Assembly: GCA_027625915.1 (NCBI GenBank)
Contig: JANTQA010000012.1
Span: 13,912,501-13,976,500 of the forward strand
DNA: 64,000 bases
Source: Anaeramoeba flamelloides
Lineage: Eukaryota; Metamonada; Anaeramoebidae
Direction: 5' to 3'
Numbering within the stretch: the first letter of the stretch is position 1; the number at the start of each line of letters is the position of its first letter. Position numbers and translations under genes: made by a program. A model generated the notes under the pieces. The model made no database searches, was not told where the DNA came from, and saw only the letters and a program-made list of their open reading frames with translations. Of this stretch, positions 23,753 through 35,343 are shown in pieces.

Positions 23753-24354
23753 AATTTTATTAATCTTTATAATTATTAAATTTACCAAATTTTAAATTAT
23801 TTTTAGAAAATCCTGACTAAATTTAAGAGAAAAATTATTTTGACACTCTAATTTTTTTTTATTTTTTTTTTTTATTATCTCAAAATTAATAAAAAATATA
23901 AACCCAAATAAAGATCAACAAAATCATTTTACCACTTTTTTACTTTTTTATAAATTCTAAATACCATCCTCATATTCAAAATTTTAATGAAAAATAACTG
24001 AATTCGCCAAAATGATCCATAAATTATTTTTCAAAATTGGGGTTACATTTAAACTTTTTCCAAAAAAGATCTTTTATTTTTTTTTAATACTGTTAAAAGC
24101 CGAAAAATATTAAAAATTTTTTAGTTCATTTTCTATTTGATAAATAATGATAACCTTAAGTTTCAAAACAGAACATCTCTAAAATCTAGTTATTTACAAT
24201 ATTTATTTGGATTTAAACAAATAAAATACTTTCTATCAAAACTTTGCTCATAATTTAAAATAAGGAAATTGAACTAAAATTATTGAGAACCTTTATTCGA
24301 ATTTATAAGTAAACTTGGTTTTCACCAAAACAATACAAATAATTTTTTTTCAAA

Positions 24355-24553
24355 TACAGCCAGTTCCAGTTTTAAGGCACAAACTGCTACGAAATTTAAG
24401 GCACAAAAAAAATCTCAAATTAAGGCACAAAATTTGTAATTTTTTTTTTTACTAATTATTTTACTAGAATCTGAATTTTAAGCCTTAATTTGAGATTTTT
24501 ATTGTGCCTTTAATTTTGTTGAGAGTTTGCGTCTTAAAAGTGGAGCTGACATT
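24355..24553. mobile_element. Palindromic MITE, copy 3
   Basis: The left end is TACAGCCAGTTCCAGTTTTAAG and the right end is TTAAAAGTGGAGCTGACATTA. The arms hold TTAAGGCACAAA direct repeats. The element abuts the next element at its right end. Confidence 0.8.
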
Positions 24554-24966
24554 AATATTTTTATAAGTAATCATTTTAATTCAAATAAAAGAATAAAAAA
24601 ACTCAAAAATAAAAATCGATGGTGTAGTCCAAAAGAAACAAACGAGCTGAACAAAAAATATTTAGTAAATTTGTTGATATTTCACCAATCATTGTTGATC
24701 GATCAAATGATAAGATACCATCCACCAATTTATTGTTGTTTTTCCAATTTAACAAACTCAGTACTTACCTACTATCAACCATCGAAAAAAAATTCCAGAT
24801 TAAACTAAACAGATTACATAATTTGAAAAAAGAAAATAAAAAAAAAAAACAGAAAAGACAAAAAAAGAAATAGATTATAAAATCAAAAAATTCACAAATT
24901 GAATGAAAAGTGTGGTATTGTTATTCTTCCAACTGTTTAAACTGTGTCCAAATTGTTGGAATTTAG
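24553..24966 (-). mobile_element. ~520-bp Tc1-like element, copy 4, reversed and truncated
   Basis: It ends on the right with TTTAAACTGTGTCCAAATTG, the reverse of the left end at 30.7 kb. The other terminal ~100 bases are missing where it meets the palindromic MITE. In the plus direction one frame reads FSKFVDISPIIVDRSNDKIP and then a Lys-rich stretch. This is the same short frame as in the copy at 15.7 kb. Confidence 0.65.
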
Positions 24967-26774
24967 TATATATAATATTATCAACAATATAATAAAATTA
25001 CAAATTTAGTTGGCCTTTCCTATTTTCCTTGCTAAAATTTTTGTAAGTAAAATAAAAATTGAAATCAATTTTTTGTTGAAAAAAATCTGTTTAAATAAGA
25101 TTGTAATATATACCCTTATGAAGTAAAATTAATACCTCATTATAAATATTTTAACATATCATAACATTTGAAAATCAAAAATAAATCTCATTACAGAAAT
25201 ATACGGTTTATTTTAAATATTATTATCGAAAAGAAATTATTTTTTTCAAGTTTAATCCACATTTAACATTTCGAAAAAGTGCAAAATAAAAGAATTTCCA
25301 TATTTTTTTCACCAAAGAACTTTATTTAATGAAGAAAGTAATCCCATTATGAATGTAATAAGTTTAAAAAAAATATATTCTGATAATTAAACCACTATTT
25401 TTTCAAACAACCATCTGAAAAAATATTTTAAATTTTAAAAAAATAGTAGAATTATTTATAAACTTGAAAATAATTTTTATTCATATATTCCGTTTATTTT
25501 TCTCCATAGTTTCTTCATTTTTTCAACAAAAAAAAAACTGAGAAAAAACAGACAAACCATTATTTATAAAAATTCTTAATTTTTTATAACATCCAATATA
25601 ATAAACTTCACAAATAGAGAAATTTTTTTAAATTTGTTGTTTTATACCAATAATCAACATTAAAATCTTGATAATTTGATGAATTAAAAACAACCCAATT
25701 ATTAAAAGTATTAAGCAGTTTTATTTATTATTTCTCAATAATTTCAATATTTACAAACAACTAAAATTAATTCCAACTAGTTTTTTTTATTTAAATTAAG
25801 ACATATAAAAAAACCAATATTTTCATAATAAAAATTCTTTTTTCATATTCTATATATTTGAAAAAAAAAAAATTTCCACTACCAAATCTTTTAAATTTCT
25901 CGATATTGGAAAATAAAACGAAAAATATTTTTTTTTTTTTGGTTCTTAAATTATTATCACTTTAAAACTTAACTTATCGAGAAAAGTTTAACTATTATTT
26001 CAAAATAAAAAAGTGTTTTACTTTAACAAGGCTTGTTTCACATTAAATTGTCAAAGAATCCGAATAGAAAAAATAAGTAAATATTTTATTATTATTTTTC
26101 AAAAAACTTTGCAATTAAAAAAAATTCTAAAAAATAATATATCAAATGAAAATTTTACACAAAATGAAGTTTTTTTTTGAATTATTTCAAAAAAAAATAA
26201 AAATCTTCCCGAAAAAATTTGGTAAAATTATAATTTTTCGAAACAAATTCAACTAAGAATTAAAAATTTTCTCAAAATATGAAGAATTTTACCTTCAACA
26301 TTAATTGGACTTTGAATTAACGAATGGATATTAAATTTAGTGTTATATTGGAAGAAGAATAATAAAAAAAAAAGATTTTATAATGAAAATACATGTAATT
26401 TTGATCTCGAAAACAGTATTTTTCGTTACTTTAAATCTTTTTTTATTGTTTTTTTGTATTGTTTAAATAAGATTTAATTTTTTATGTTATTTGTTGAAAA
26501 AAAAACTTAGAAATCACTTTTGTGTGATTTCATCACAATAACACTGTGTTCGTGAATTTTTCTATTTATTTTTTGGATCCAAAAAATTTGAACAAAAACG
26601 ATCAGAACTTTTTACTACAAATTTATTCTATAAAAAATGAATTTTTTGGAAAAATGAAAAACCTTTCATTAATGTTGATTCAGAAATTTATTTCTCAGAT
26701 TTAAACTATTTTAAAATAAGTACCAGATTATCTTTGAGGAATTATAATAAACTAAAGTTCTGCTGGTTCATAAA

Positions 26775-27745
26775 TTTTATACCCGATGTTCCTGTGAAAT
26801 TAAAAAATTGGAACCAAATGGATAGACCTCGATTGTTTTGGAAATTCTTAAATAATGAACCAATTTTGATACAATTTTATATTTGATTTTGTTATCCTAA
26901 ATACTACCACTGTTAATTGTAAAATAAATAGAATAAAATTTTCTTTCAGCTATCCAAAAAAATCTCCCATTTCCAAAGAATTTAAATTAATTATCGAATT
27001 TTGCAATTCTAGGAAGGGAAATTAATAATTTAAAATGATTGTAAGAATTAAAAATTTGAAATGTTACATTATTAATCTGAAAATCTTTTTTTTGGAAAGC
27101 TGAATCAAAAATTTTGTTATATTTATTTTTCAACAAATGGTATAATTATAAAAATAAAAATTCCAGGATTATTAGTTCTTTAAAATATTAATTAAAGAGG
27201 TTTTATTGTAAAAATAATCCCATTCGCAATCTCCAAAAATATAGAATAATAAGTATTCTTAGATATCTAAAATATTACTTTTTTTTATATACAAAGTAAA
27301 TTTTATCTTTGTCGAATTCATTTTGAAGATTTTATTGAACTCAAATTTCATTTTTAAATTGATTTGTCAAATTAAATCCTTTTTATAAATCTAAGTAAAA
27401 TTGTTGACAAATAAAAAAATCCCAAAGAAACTAAATTTTCAAAAGAGATACAATAAAAATAATCTTCAAAATACATTACCAACAACAACTATAACAACAT
27501 ACCTCTTGAAATATTGTTTTAGTTTTGAAGCATTTCAAATATGAGAATAATTATTACCTAATGAAGAAATACTAAAAATAGAAAATTTCAAAACAACATT
27601 TTGAGTTTAAAAAAACTTTCCATAATTTAATGATCAGAACTTTAAAATAGAAGAAACTCACACAAATATTCTTTTCTAAAAAAAAATAACAAATTAATTC
27701 CAAATAAAGGAAAAATCAACCAAAAATTTTTAATCGAGGTCGTGT
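26775..27745 (-). repeat. Dispersed repeat E, copy B
   Basis: Reverse-orientation relative of 4648-5471. Shared blocks include ACCAACAACAACTATAACAA, TTAATGATCAGAACTTTAAA and the terminal TTTTTAATCGAGGTC. The reading frames seen in copy A are interrupted by several stops here. The end near 27745 is at the same sequence position as in copies A and C, which argues for a defined boundary. Confidence 0.6.
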
Positions 27746-28070
27746 CATTTGTTTAAGTCACTAAAATCACACAAAACAAAACACTTTGTTATACCTGGGG
27801 TAACACTAATCTAACTTTGGGCATAAACAAGGAAAAAAAAGAACATATCAAAAAAAAATTCAAAAAAAATTGATAAAAAATAAAACAATTAGAGTAATTT
27901 GCTAGTTTATGTTTAATTCCTTAAAATTTAAATAAAAATTTTCAGATCGAACAAAGTATTAAAATTGAAAGAATTGTTTTTAAACAGTATAACTAAAAAA
28001 GAGAAAAAAATAGGATGTCGGGATAAAAAAAAAAAAGAATTGGATAAAAGCAAAAATTGTTTTGGTAAAT

Positions 28071-28682
28071 TTAATTTGTTTTCTTATTTTCGAAAGTAAA
28101 GTTATTAACATCCCAAATATCAACATTGTCTTTAGAACAATAATATTTAAGGAGCGTTCCTTTTTTACCTGGCTCTCCAGTGTACAGTTCCATACATCCA
28201 TATTTTGCATCTTTTGCATCAGCAACTTTTATCAATTGCTTTAATTTTGTAAAAATTCCAACAAAGACGGATAATGGTCTGTCACACTTAAAAATACCCT
28301 CGACTACGTTTACTTGGGAGGCCTCCATCACTTTGATTCCATGTTCGCGAAACTGTTTTCTTGTTTCTTCAAGATCAAGTGCTGAGTCTAAGAGGCATCC
28401 ATGAACCGATCTTAGGTCTTGTTCCTTGACTTCTTTGGGGTTATCAAAGTAATTACTAGAACATCCCAAGCTTTCATATTTTGTGTTTTTTTGTAATAAT
28501 TCAAAAACACTAAGCTGAGTTTTCCATGCAGTCTTATAGGATCCTTGAAATTCTTTATAGGCAAACAAATAAGGCCCAAATTTGACTTCGCTAATAACAA
28601 GCTTGTCAAAGACACGAATGTAATTTAAAAACAACACCAATAATGCAAGAAGGGCAAGCGTAATAATTAGGATTGGGGACAT
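28071..28682 (-). CDS. TEX264-like ER membrane protein (GyrI-like domain)
   Basis: A 203-residue protein whose ATG is at 28682. Residues 3-21 are a strongly hydrophobic segment (ILIITLALLALLVLFL) that would anchor the N-terminus in the ER membrane. Residues 35-190 resemble the GyrI-like domain of TEX264: FAYKEFQGSY near the start like VAYKFHMGLYG, SNYFDNPKEV like VYYDNPHMV, then DLRSVHGCLL, a FREHGIKVMEASQ strand, and a CMELYTG strand near the end. Human TEX264 is an ER-phagy receptor of 313 residues whose disordered C-terminal tail carries the LC3-binding motif. Here the protein stops right after the domain. I see no W/F/YxxL/I/V motif in the short tail, so either this form works differently or a 3' exon is missed. 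No introns are needed. Confidence 0.82.
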   Translation of the reverse strand: MSPILIITLALLALLVLFLNYIRVFDKLVISEVKFGPYLFAYKEFQGSYKTAWKTQLSVFELLQKNTKYESLGCSSNYFDNPKEVKEQDLRSVHGCLLDSALDLEETRKQFREHGIKVMEASQVNVVEGIFKCDRPLSVFVGIFTKLKQLIKVADAKDAKYGCMELYTGEPGKKGTLLKYYCSKDNVDIWDVNNFTFENKKTN

Positions 28683-30290
28683 CTTTTGAATTTATTTTAG
28701 GATAAAATAATGTTAAATTGTTTAACAAAATGAATGTTTACTTTTGAGAAAGTTATTTTAAAAAGCTTTTTTAAAAATTGATTATAACTTCCTTAGAAAG
28801 CTTATAGGAGACATTTTTCTCAACAGTGTGAAAAACATAAAGTCTTTCGATTCGCTCTGGTTTCACTAAAAAAAGTATAAAAATTCAGATCAGAATATTC
28901 ATTTTTTTTCTTCTTATAATTTCCTGATTTTTCACAACATACTCTTTTGGAGCCTTTGAATGACAATATAATACATGGTTAAACACAAAAGAGTCACAGG
29001 ATTGTGATTCTGTGAGTTTTCAAAAAGGAGTGCTTGCTTTTCTCAACTTTTATGGTGGAAAAATAACGACAAAAATGGGATCTTTCCCAATATTTTTCAA
29101 TTCAGGGGTGAGGTTGGTTTTTCACTCTCTCCCTGTTTTTACAACAATAGATTCTTTTTTTGTATTAAAAGTGTTGACTATTTTTCCAAAATAAAAATAT
29201 CAGAATGTCATTAAGACTAAGAAGTTTCCGATCTTGGTCAAAACTTTTGTTCGTCAAGGTATGAGAAAACTGGCAATTTTTTAATTCGATAAAAGAAAAG
29301 TGTACGTTATTGGTGAAAACAAATTCAACTTGTAAATAATATTAAACCGATATACTTCAAAACCACAAATCCAATTTCCTCCAGATTACCTGTATAAAAT
29401 CTTTGACATTTTTAGAATAATGAAATTTGGACTTTTTTACTTTTGAAAAAAGAATAAACGGGGAAAAAAGTGAAACAGGAAAAAAAGTTTCAACAAGATT
29501 TTAAATAGGGGACCTTACTTTTCAAACTAAATGAAAAAGTAAGATCAATTAAAAAAAGAACAAATAAATAACTAAAGATAAAATGAAGGGATACAACACA
29601 ATAATAGTTTTTGTAATACTATCTTTTAGTATGGGTTTTTCTTTGATTGATCAAGTGTTAAAAATTAAAGTGGAAAAAATTGACTATTTTTGAGATCTCC
29701 AAAACTATTTACCGAATTTTGTGATATAAAAAGAAGATTCAAAATGGTGTTTGTTGGTCTGGTTGATAACACAAGAGATTTTCCGTAATTTCTTATATGA
29801 ATAAAAAAAAACAATTGAAATAAATACCCTTTCTTTGGTTTTATATATCAAGTATAAACAGAAAATACTTTCAAATAATCAAAAGATATTCCTCAATTTT
29901 TTGAGATCTAATTTTTTTGTGTAATTTATCTTTCATATTTTATTTTACAAAATATCTATTCCATTATTTATTTTCTATAAAAGGTGTTATTTAATATCTG
30001 TTCCAAAATACAATTTTTTGATATTTTTTTTTTTTTTTTCAAAATTAAAGTCTTCATGCAAAATGGTAAACATAAAATAATTATAAATTAATAAGAGGAT
30101 TTAAAAACCAATCCAGATAACCAAATAAGAAGAAACATGTTTTAATAATAAAGAGTTTCAAGAGATCAGAAAATAGTTTTTGATTAATTCCTAAAAGAAG
30201 ATCAAATGATCCATATAATCATATCCCATAATAAGAATTATTAATTAATACGCGAAACCCTATAAAAAATGATCTGTAGTAATAAATTAA

Positions 30291-30740
30291 ACGACAGTCT
30301 TTCCAAGTCTAATATAAAATTTTAAATAAAACACAATTGATTTTTCTATTCTTATTTTTCCATATTCAAAAAATTTGGAAATAAGAGTTATTATTCAAAA
30401 AAAAATTAATAAATGAGCTATTATTCAAATTTTTGAAACATTAAAAAATAAAATTTTGAAGATTCTTGAAGCACTTTAAAATATTGTTCAAAAAAGTCAA
30501 AATTTTTAAATATTAGTAGATATTGATATTTTTTTTGAGCTGTTTTAGACCAATAATTTTTAAATTTCATGGGATCTTGAATTTTTTTTTTTGATTTTTC
30601 AAAATTTGAATAATAGCTCATTTATTAATTTTTTTTTGAATAATAACTCTTATTCCCAAATTTTTTGAATATGGAAATTAAGTCTAGAAAATTCAATTTT
30701 GTTTTATTAAAAATTTTATATTAGACTTGGAACGACTGTA
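30291..30740. mobile_element. Fold-back element with ~150-bp inverted arms
   Basis: The left arm (about 30291-30440) and right arm (about 30590-30740) are near-perfect inverted copies. They include the end TTCCAAGTCTAATATAAAAT and an inner TTATTAATAAATGAGC-type block. The right end reads TTGGAACGACTGTA followed by TA, so the termini look Tc1/mariner-like (TACAGTCGTTCC). The central ~150 bases are unpaired. No coding capacity. Confidence 0.75.
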
Positions 30741-31262
30741 TACTCCAAAAATTTGGACACAGTTTAAATCGTTGAAAGAATAAAAATACTCCAATTTACA
30801 TCCAATTTGGAAATAATTATGATTTTACAAACTATTTCATTTTTTGTCTTTTTTTTTTTGTTTTCAATTCCTTTTTTTGCAGTTAAGTTATCTGTTTTGT
30901 TAGATCTTGAAATTTTTTTTCGATGGTTGGTAGAAGGTTAGTGTTGAGTTTGTTTAATAGAAATATCACATACAATTGGTTAATGGTATCTTATCATTTG
31001 ATCGATCAACAATTGTTGGTGAAATTTCAACAAATTTACCAATACATTTTTTGTTCTCGCTCGTTTCATTATTTTGGACAAGACTGGCTTTGTTTTTTTT
31101 GTTTTTTTATTCTTTTATTTGGATTAAAATGATTACTTATTAAAACATTAATACCCTGTAACTTAAATGTGGTTTTGTATTCGGTTTGGAAAAATACAAA
31201 AAATTGGGTTTTTTTTGCTGTCTATTTTTGATTTTGGGTGTGTCCAAATTTTTGGAATGGGG
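30741..31262 (+). mobile_element. ~520-bp Tc1-like element, best-preserved copy
   Basis: The left end is CTCCAAAAATTTGGACACAG and the right end is TGTGTCCAAATTTTTGGAAT, so the termini are inverted repeats. The interior has the GATCGATCAACAATTGTTGG site shared by all copies. The minus strand carries the short frame seen in copies 2 and 4, here with substitutions. It sits directly against the fold-back element, as expected if both targeted TA. Confidence 0.7.
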
Positions 31263-32292
31263 CTTATATTACTCATTGTTATGAGATATCAAAAAAGCAA
31301 GAATATAAGCGAAAACTATTAATGTATTACCATGATTTTTTTTTTTTCATATAAAATATTGTACATTCTGGAAAAAAAATGTCAAAACACTCATTTCTAC
31401 TTTTTAGGAATAAAGTTTCAATGAACATTAAGAAACTTTGTAATTATCAAATTAAAACAAATTTTTTAGGAATATTTTGTTTTACACAGAGTTTTTTTTC
31501 TGGGAATTCAGATTTTTTGCCATAATTAGGATTTTTTTTTGTGTGTCCTAATTTTTGTTTTAAGTGGTGAATAAAACCCGTGGTTGACTTTAAGCAATAA
31601 ATCTTCTTTTATATTTAAACAAGAAATTTGAATGGGCTGTGAATTGTACACCCTAACCCCCCCACACATCAAAATGCAACAAATAGCCTTTGAAACATCA
31701 TTCATCGTCTTTCCAACACACTGAGAGGTTTAGTTCTTCGTATAAACTTGATAACCCTTTGAAAAATCATCAAATTATGCTGAAAACATCTCATTGATTT
31801 AAATTTAATTTATTTAGCTTAAAAAAGGAACCTGAATAAGTATTCTAAACCAATACCGATTTAAATCGATATAACAGCCTAAGATGCTTCTTAAAATACT
31901 TGATATTCTAAACCTTCATTCTATTAATCATTATCTTGAGATACAATTTATTGATTTGGGCAATATAGAACAATAATCTTGTTACCATCTTTAGAGAAAA
32001 ACAAAGAAAAAAAAATAAATAAATAAAAATCGATATTTTTGGTTGTATTGAAATAAAAAGGGGCAAAGAAAAAATTTATGTTTTTGATTTAATTTTTTTT
32101 TTAAAAAAAATAATAATAAAATACTTTGAATCAACATAAAAATCAAAATATAACACTGGTTGTTTCCATTAGCAAAAAAAAATAAAATTTAATTTAAAAA
32201 TTGTATGAACGGTAATTATTTTTTATAAATATCTTTTAAAACAAACCAATAATTGTAAATATTTTAGATATAAAGTTTTACAACAAATATCA

Positions 32293-32672
32293 TTATTTTA
32301 ATTTCGAATTCAATAATTTACAATTATCGCAATATACATACATATATGAATGACCACCAAATTTAAATTGTATAAATTCATTACAAAAAGGATTTGAACA
32401 TAATACTTTCATTGTATTTCGATTAAAAAAGGGATGATTTGGTTTACATCCATCTTGAATTAATTTTTTAGAATTTTTTTTAGTAATAAAATTATATAAG
32501 TTTCCATTTGAAATCCTATTATTTTTATTATTTACATTATTCCCATTTTTATTATTCCTATTAGTATTATTCTTATTCTTATTCTTATTTCTATTATTTC
32601 TATTATTATTATTATTATTATTATTATTTCTATTTCTATTATTATAATAATTATAATTATAATTATTATTTC

Positions 32673-32718
<46 letters not shown>

Positions 32719-35343
32719 ATTATTACTATTATTATTATTATTATTCTGTGTTATTCTGTATGTATTGTAAGAATAATCCATAAATAATTCATATTTATCC
32801 TTTTCAGAAATTTTATCTAATCCAGTGATCCAACATAATTCATTACATTTATGATCTTTAATCCAAGTGTTAAAATCCTCTTTTAAATATTTGTTATATT
32901 TTAAAACAACAAAGTCATCATCTAATTCATTTATATAATAGAATTTCTCCTTATTTGAAGTTTGATAAGTAAAATGTTTGAATGATTCTTGAATTTCATG
33001 CATTAAATATGGTTTATTTATTTTTTTTTTTAGTTTATCGTTTAAAATATCAAAATTCTCAAAATAAGGGGAAACAATAAATGACTTGGCATTAGTACTA
33101 TCTTGCGTATTTGAAGAAAATTGACAAATTGATGAACCATGAATATTTATTGGAATAATCCATTTAAATTCTTGATATTTTTTTGCATATTTTATAATTT
33201 CATAATTTTGCTCTAAAGAGTCTTTTAATGTTTTATATTCCTCCTCATGTTTCATTTCCTTTTCCAATATAAATTTTTTTCTTACTTTTCCAATTAAAAA
33301 TTTTGTAGAAATACAATCAATTATTCCAAAATAAATATATTGTAAATCTATTGAGATTATTTTTGGAGAAATATAAATGCTTTGTTTCCAACTTTTTAAT
33401 TCATTTTCCTTGTTTTTTTTTTTGGTTTTCGTTTTGGTAGTTTTATTTGTTATTTGATAATTTGGATTTTTTAAATAAGATTTAATATTAATATTTTCCA
33501 TAAGATACCAAAAATTATTTTCCTTTTCTTCAAGATCAAGATATTTACTTAGTTTTTCTTCGATAAACTCATAATAATTTGTTTTAATAATGTTAGCAAT
33601 GTAGTGACGAATATTTGGAACCCAAAAAATTAAAGTTTCTTTTTTAGTCATATTTTTTTTTTTTTGTAAATCTTGTATTCTACGCTTGAAATTTTTTATT
33701 ATTCCTTGTTTATTATTTTGGTTTTTGGTTTGTTTCTCAGACTTATATTTCTTTTTTAAAATTAAATTTTGATAAATTGTATTTATATCTATAGATTCAG
33801 GATAATTGTTTTCATTTAGTGGGATATTATGATATGCAATATTATCCACTTGCATTCTTTTAAATGTTTTGTTTTTCTTCTTGTTATATTTGTTATTTTC
33901 AGACGACGAATGAAAAATTATTCTGTTAGAAGATTTCCAATTAAAATCCTTATAACGATTTAAAACATCTTCATTGTTTTTTATTTCAACAATTTTGCAA
34001 TTAATGTTTTTAATTTTATGATTTTGGTACAAAAAATTATTTCCCTCACCGAATATTGCGATAGAGTTAAATTCAGAAAGCGATATTAGATCAATTTTTT
34101 TCAGCTTTTGAATACCCAAGCATCGAATTAAAATTCCAATTCTCAATGTTTTTTTTTGAATTACCGATTTTGGAAAAAGATGGTTACCTAGATACGTTAG
34201 TGTATCTTCAACAGTTTGTATTAAGTTCGTATATTCGCTTTGTGGAATTTCAAATATAAAAAGACAATCAATAGTTTGTAAATTTTTTTTTAGTATTTTA
34301 TTTTGAATTTTTTTTTTGAACTCCTCTTTTTTTTTCTTTATTTTTTGTGGTTCTTCAAAACTTTCTTCTTCTTTCTCTTTTTCTTCTTCTTTCTCTTTTT
34401 CTTCTTCTTTCTCTTTTTCTTCTTCTTTATTTTCTTCTTCTTGTTTTCTTTTTAAAAACTTATTTTCCTCTTTCTTTTCCTTCTTTTTCTTTTTCTTTTG
34501 ATCTTTCTCTTTCTTCAACTCGTTTCGTTTTTTTTTTTTTTTTTTTTTCTTTTTCTGATCCTTCTTTTTCTTTTTCTTTTTTTCTTTCTTTTTGTGGTGA
34601 TTTTTCTCTTGAATACTTCCATTGCTTTGTTCACTTGGTGACTTATTTTCTGAATATGAATAAGAAGGCGTTTCTGTTTTTGGCTCGCTACCAGAATTTG
34701 TTTCAGAAGACGAATTTGAATTACAATGAGAAGTATCTCCTGTGGAATTATTTTTAGAAGAAGAATGAGTTGACGAGTGGCTTGGAGTGGTTAAAGAATT
34801 TGAATATGAAGTATAGTAAGGCTTTTTTTTTTTTTTTTTTATTTTTTTTGATTCTATCAAAGAGCGATTTGTTTCTGATTCTGAACAAACTCTTCTTAAA
34901 GAATTTTTTTTTGGATTTTTCTTTTTTTTGTCTGTTGTTTCCAAAAGATTTTGTTCTTTTTTTTTTTTTTTTTTTTTTTTTGAGATTTTTATTCCATCTT
35001 GGCTTTTGGAATTTTTCAATTTAGCTCCTTTATGTTTGCTTTTGTTCTCTAAATGTTGAGATCGGTCCTTTTTAACATTGCCTTTTTTTTTGGTTTTTAG
35101 AAGTAAGTCGTTGTTCTTTTTCTTTTTCTTTTTCTTTTTCTTTTTTTGTTTTTGTTTTTGTTTCCTTTTCTTTTTTTGAGCATAATTTTGTGTTTCGTAC
35201 TTGTCAGATGTAATTTTTTGTTTTTGTTCATCTTCAGAATGGGAATCAGATTCAGATAAATAAGATGAAGGAGACAAACTTCTTTCAGTGGTTTCCTCAG
35301 AAGAAGTGTTTGTAGTCGAAAGAAAGCTATAGTATATTGACAT
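32293..35343 (-). CDS. vWA + degenerate alpha-kinase protein (VWKA-like pseudokinase)
   Basis: A single exon of 1016 residues. The start is the ATG at 35343; the 13 open codons above it begin with a non-ATG. Residues 1-350 are Ser-, Lys- and Glu-rich with long poly-Lys tracts. Residues ~355-560 resemble the vWA domain of Dictyostelium VWKA: the IDCLFIFE strand, LRIGILIRC, DFNWKSSNRIIFHSSS and a YHN...NNYPES end. The metal-binding DxSxS is replaced by FEIPQS. Residues ~690-840 look like an alpha-kinase C-lobe: FKHFTY (about 788) and HKCNELC (about 829), which keep the H, H, C, C zinc ligands with H-x-C-x3-C spacing. The DxQG...TDP catalytic segment and the glycine loop between them are absent; the gap is ~40 residues against ~57 in TRPM7. 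An Asn-rich stretch and a C-terminal CxxxxC...CxxC ribbon (about 980-1005) follow. It is probably a non-catalytic scaffold. Confidence 0.72.

Larger units (their letters stand above)
23753..28070. other. Gene-free repeat-bearing interval between RPL7 and the TEX264-like gene
   Basis: It contains MITE copy 3 (24355-24553), a reversed Tc1-like element directly beside it (24553-24966) and dispersed repeat E copy B (26775-27745). Between 24970 and 26770 I see only AT-rich DNA with A/T runs. No coding exon was recognised. Confidence 0.55.
28683..32292. other. Interval with fold-back and Tc1-like elements
   Basis: The first ~600 bases are the upstream flank of the TEX264-like gene and are slightly less AT-rich. 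A fold-back element (30291-30740) and a Tc1-like element (30741-31262) sit end to end. I see no supported gene. The 29012-29194 and 30421-30621 frames lack family support; the latter is inside the fold-back element. Confidence 0.5.

Noticed and set aside
26826-27745. GACCTCGATT and AATCGAGGTC as terminal inverted repeats of repeat E
   Set aside because: The first decamer lies inside a block that in copy A continues beyond it in an open frame (KSKSIHI), so it is not a terminus; the match is probably coincidence.
31650-31670. CCCTAACCCCCCC tract considered as telomere-like repeat
   Set aside because: Occurs once and is not repeated in tandem.
34316-35024. Plus-strand Phe/Ser-rich frames
   Set aside because: They are the complement of poly-Lys/Glu coding tracts of the vWA protein.
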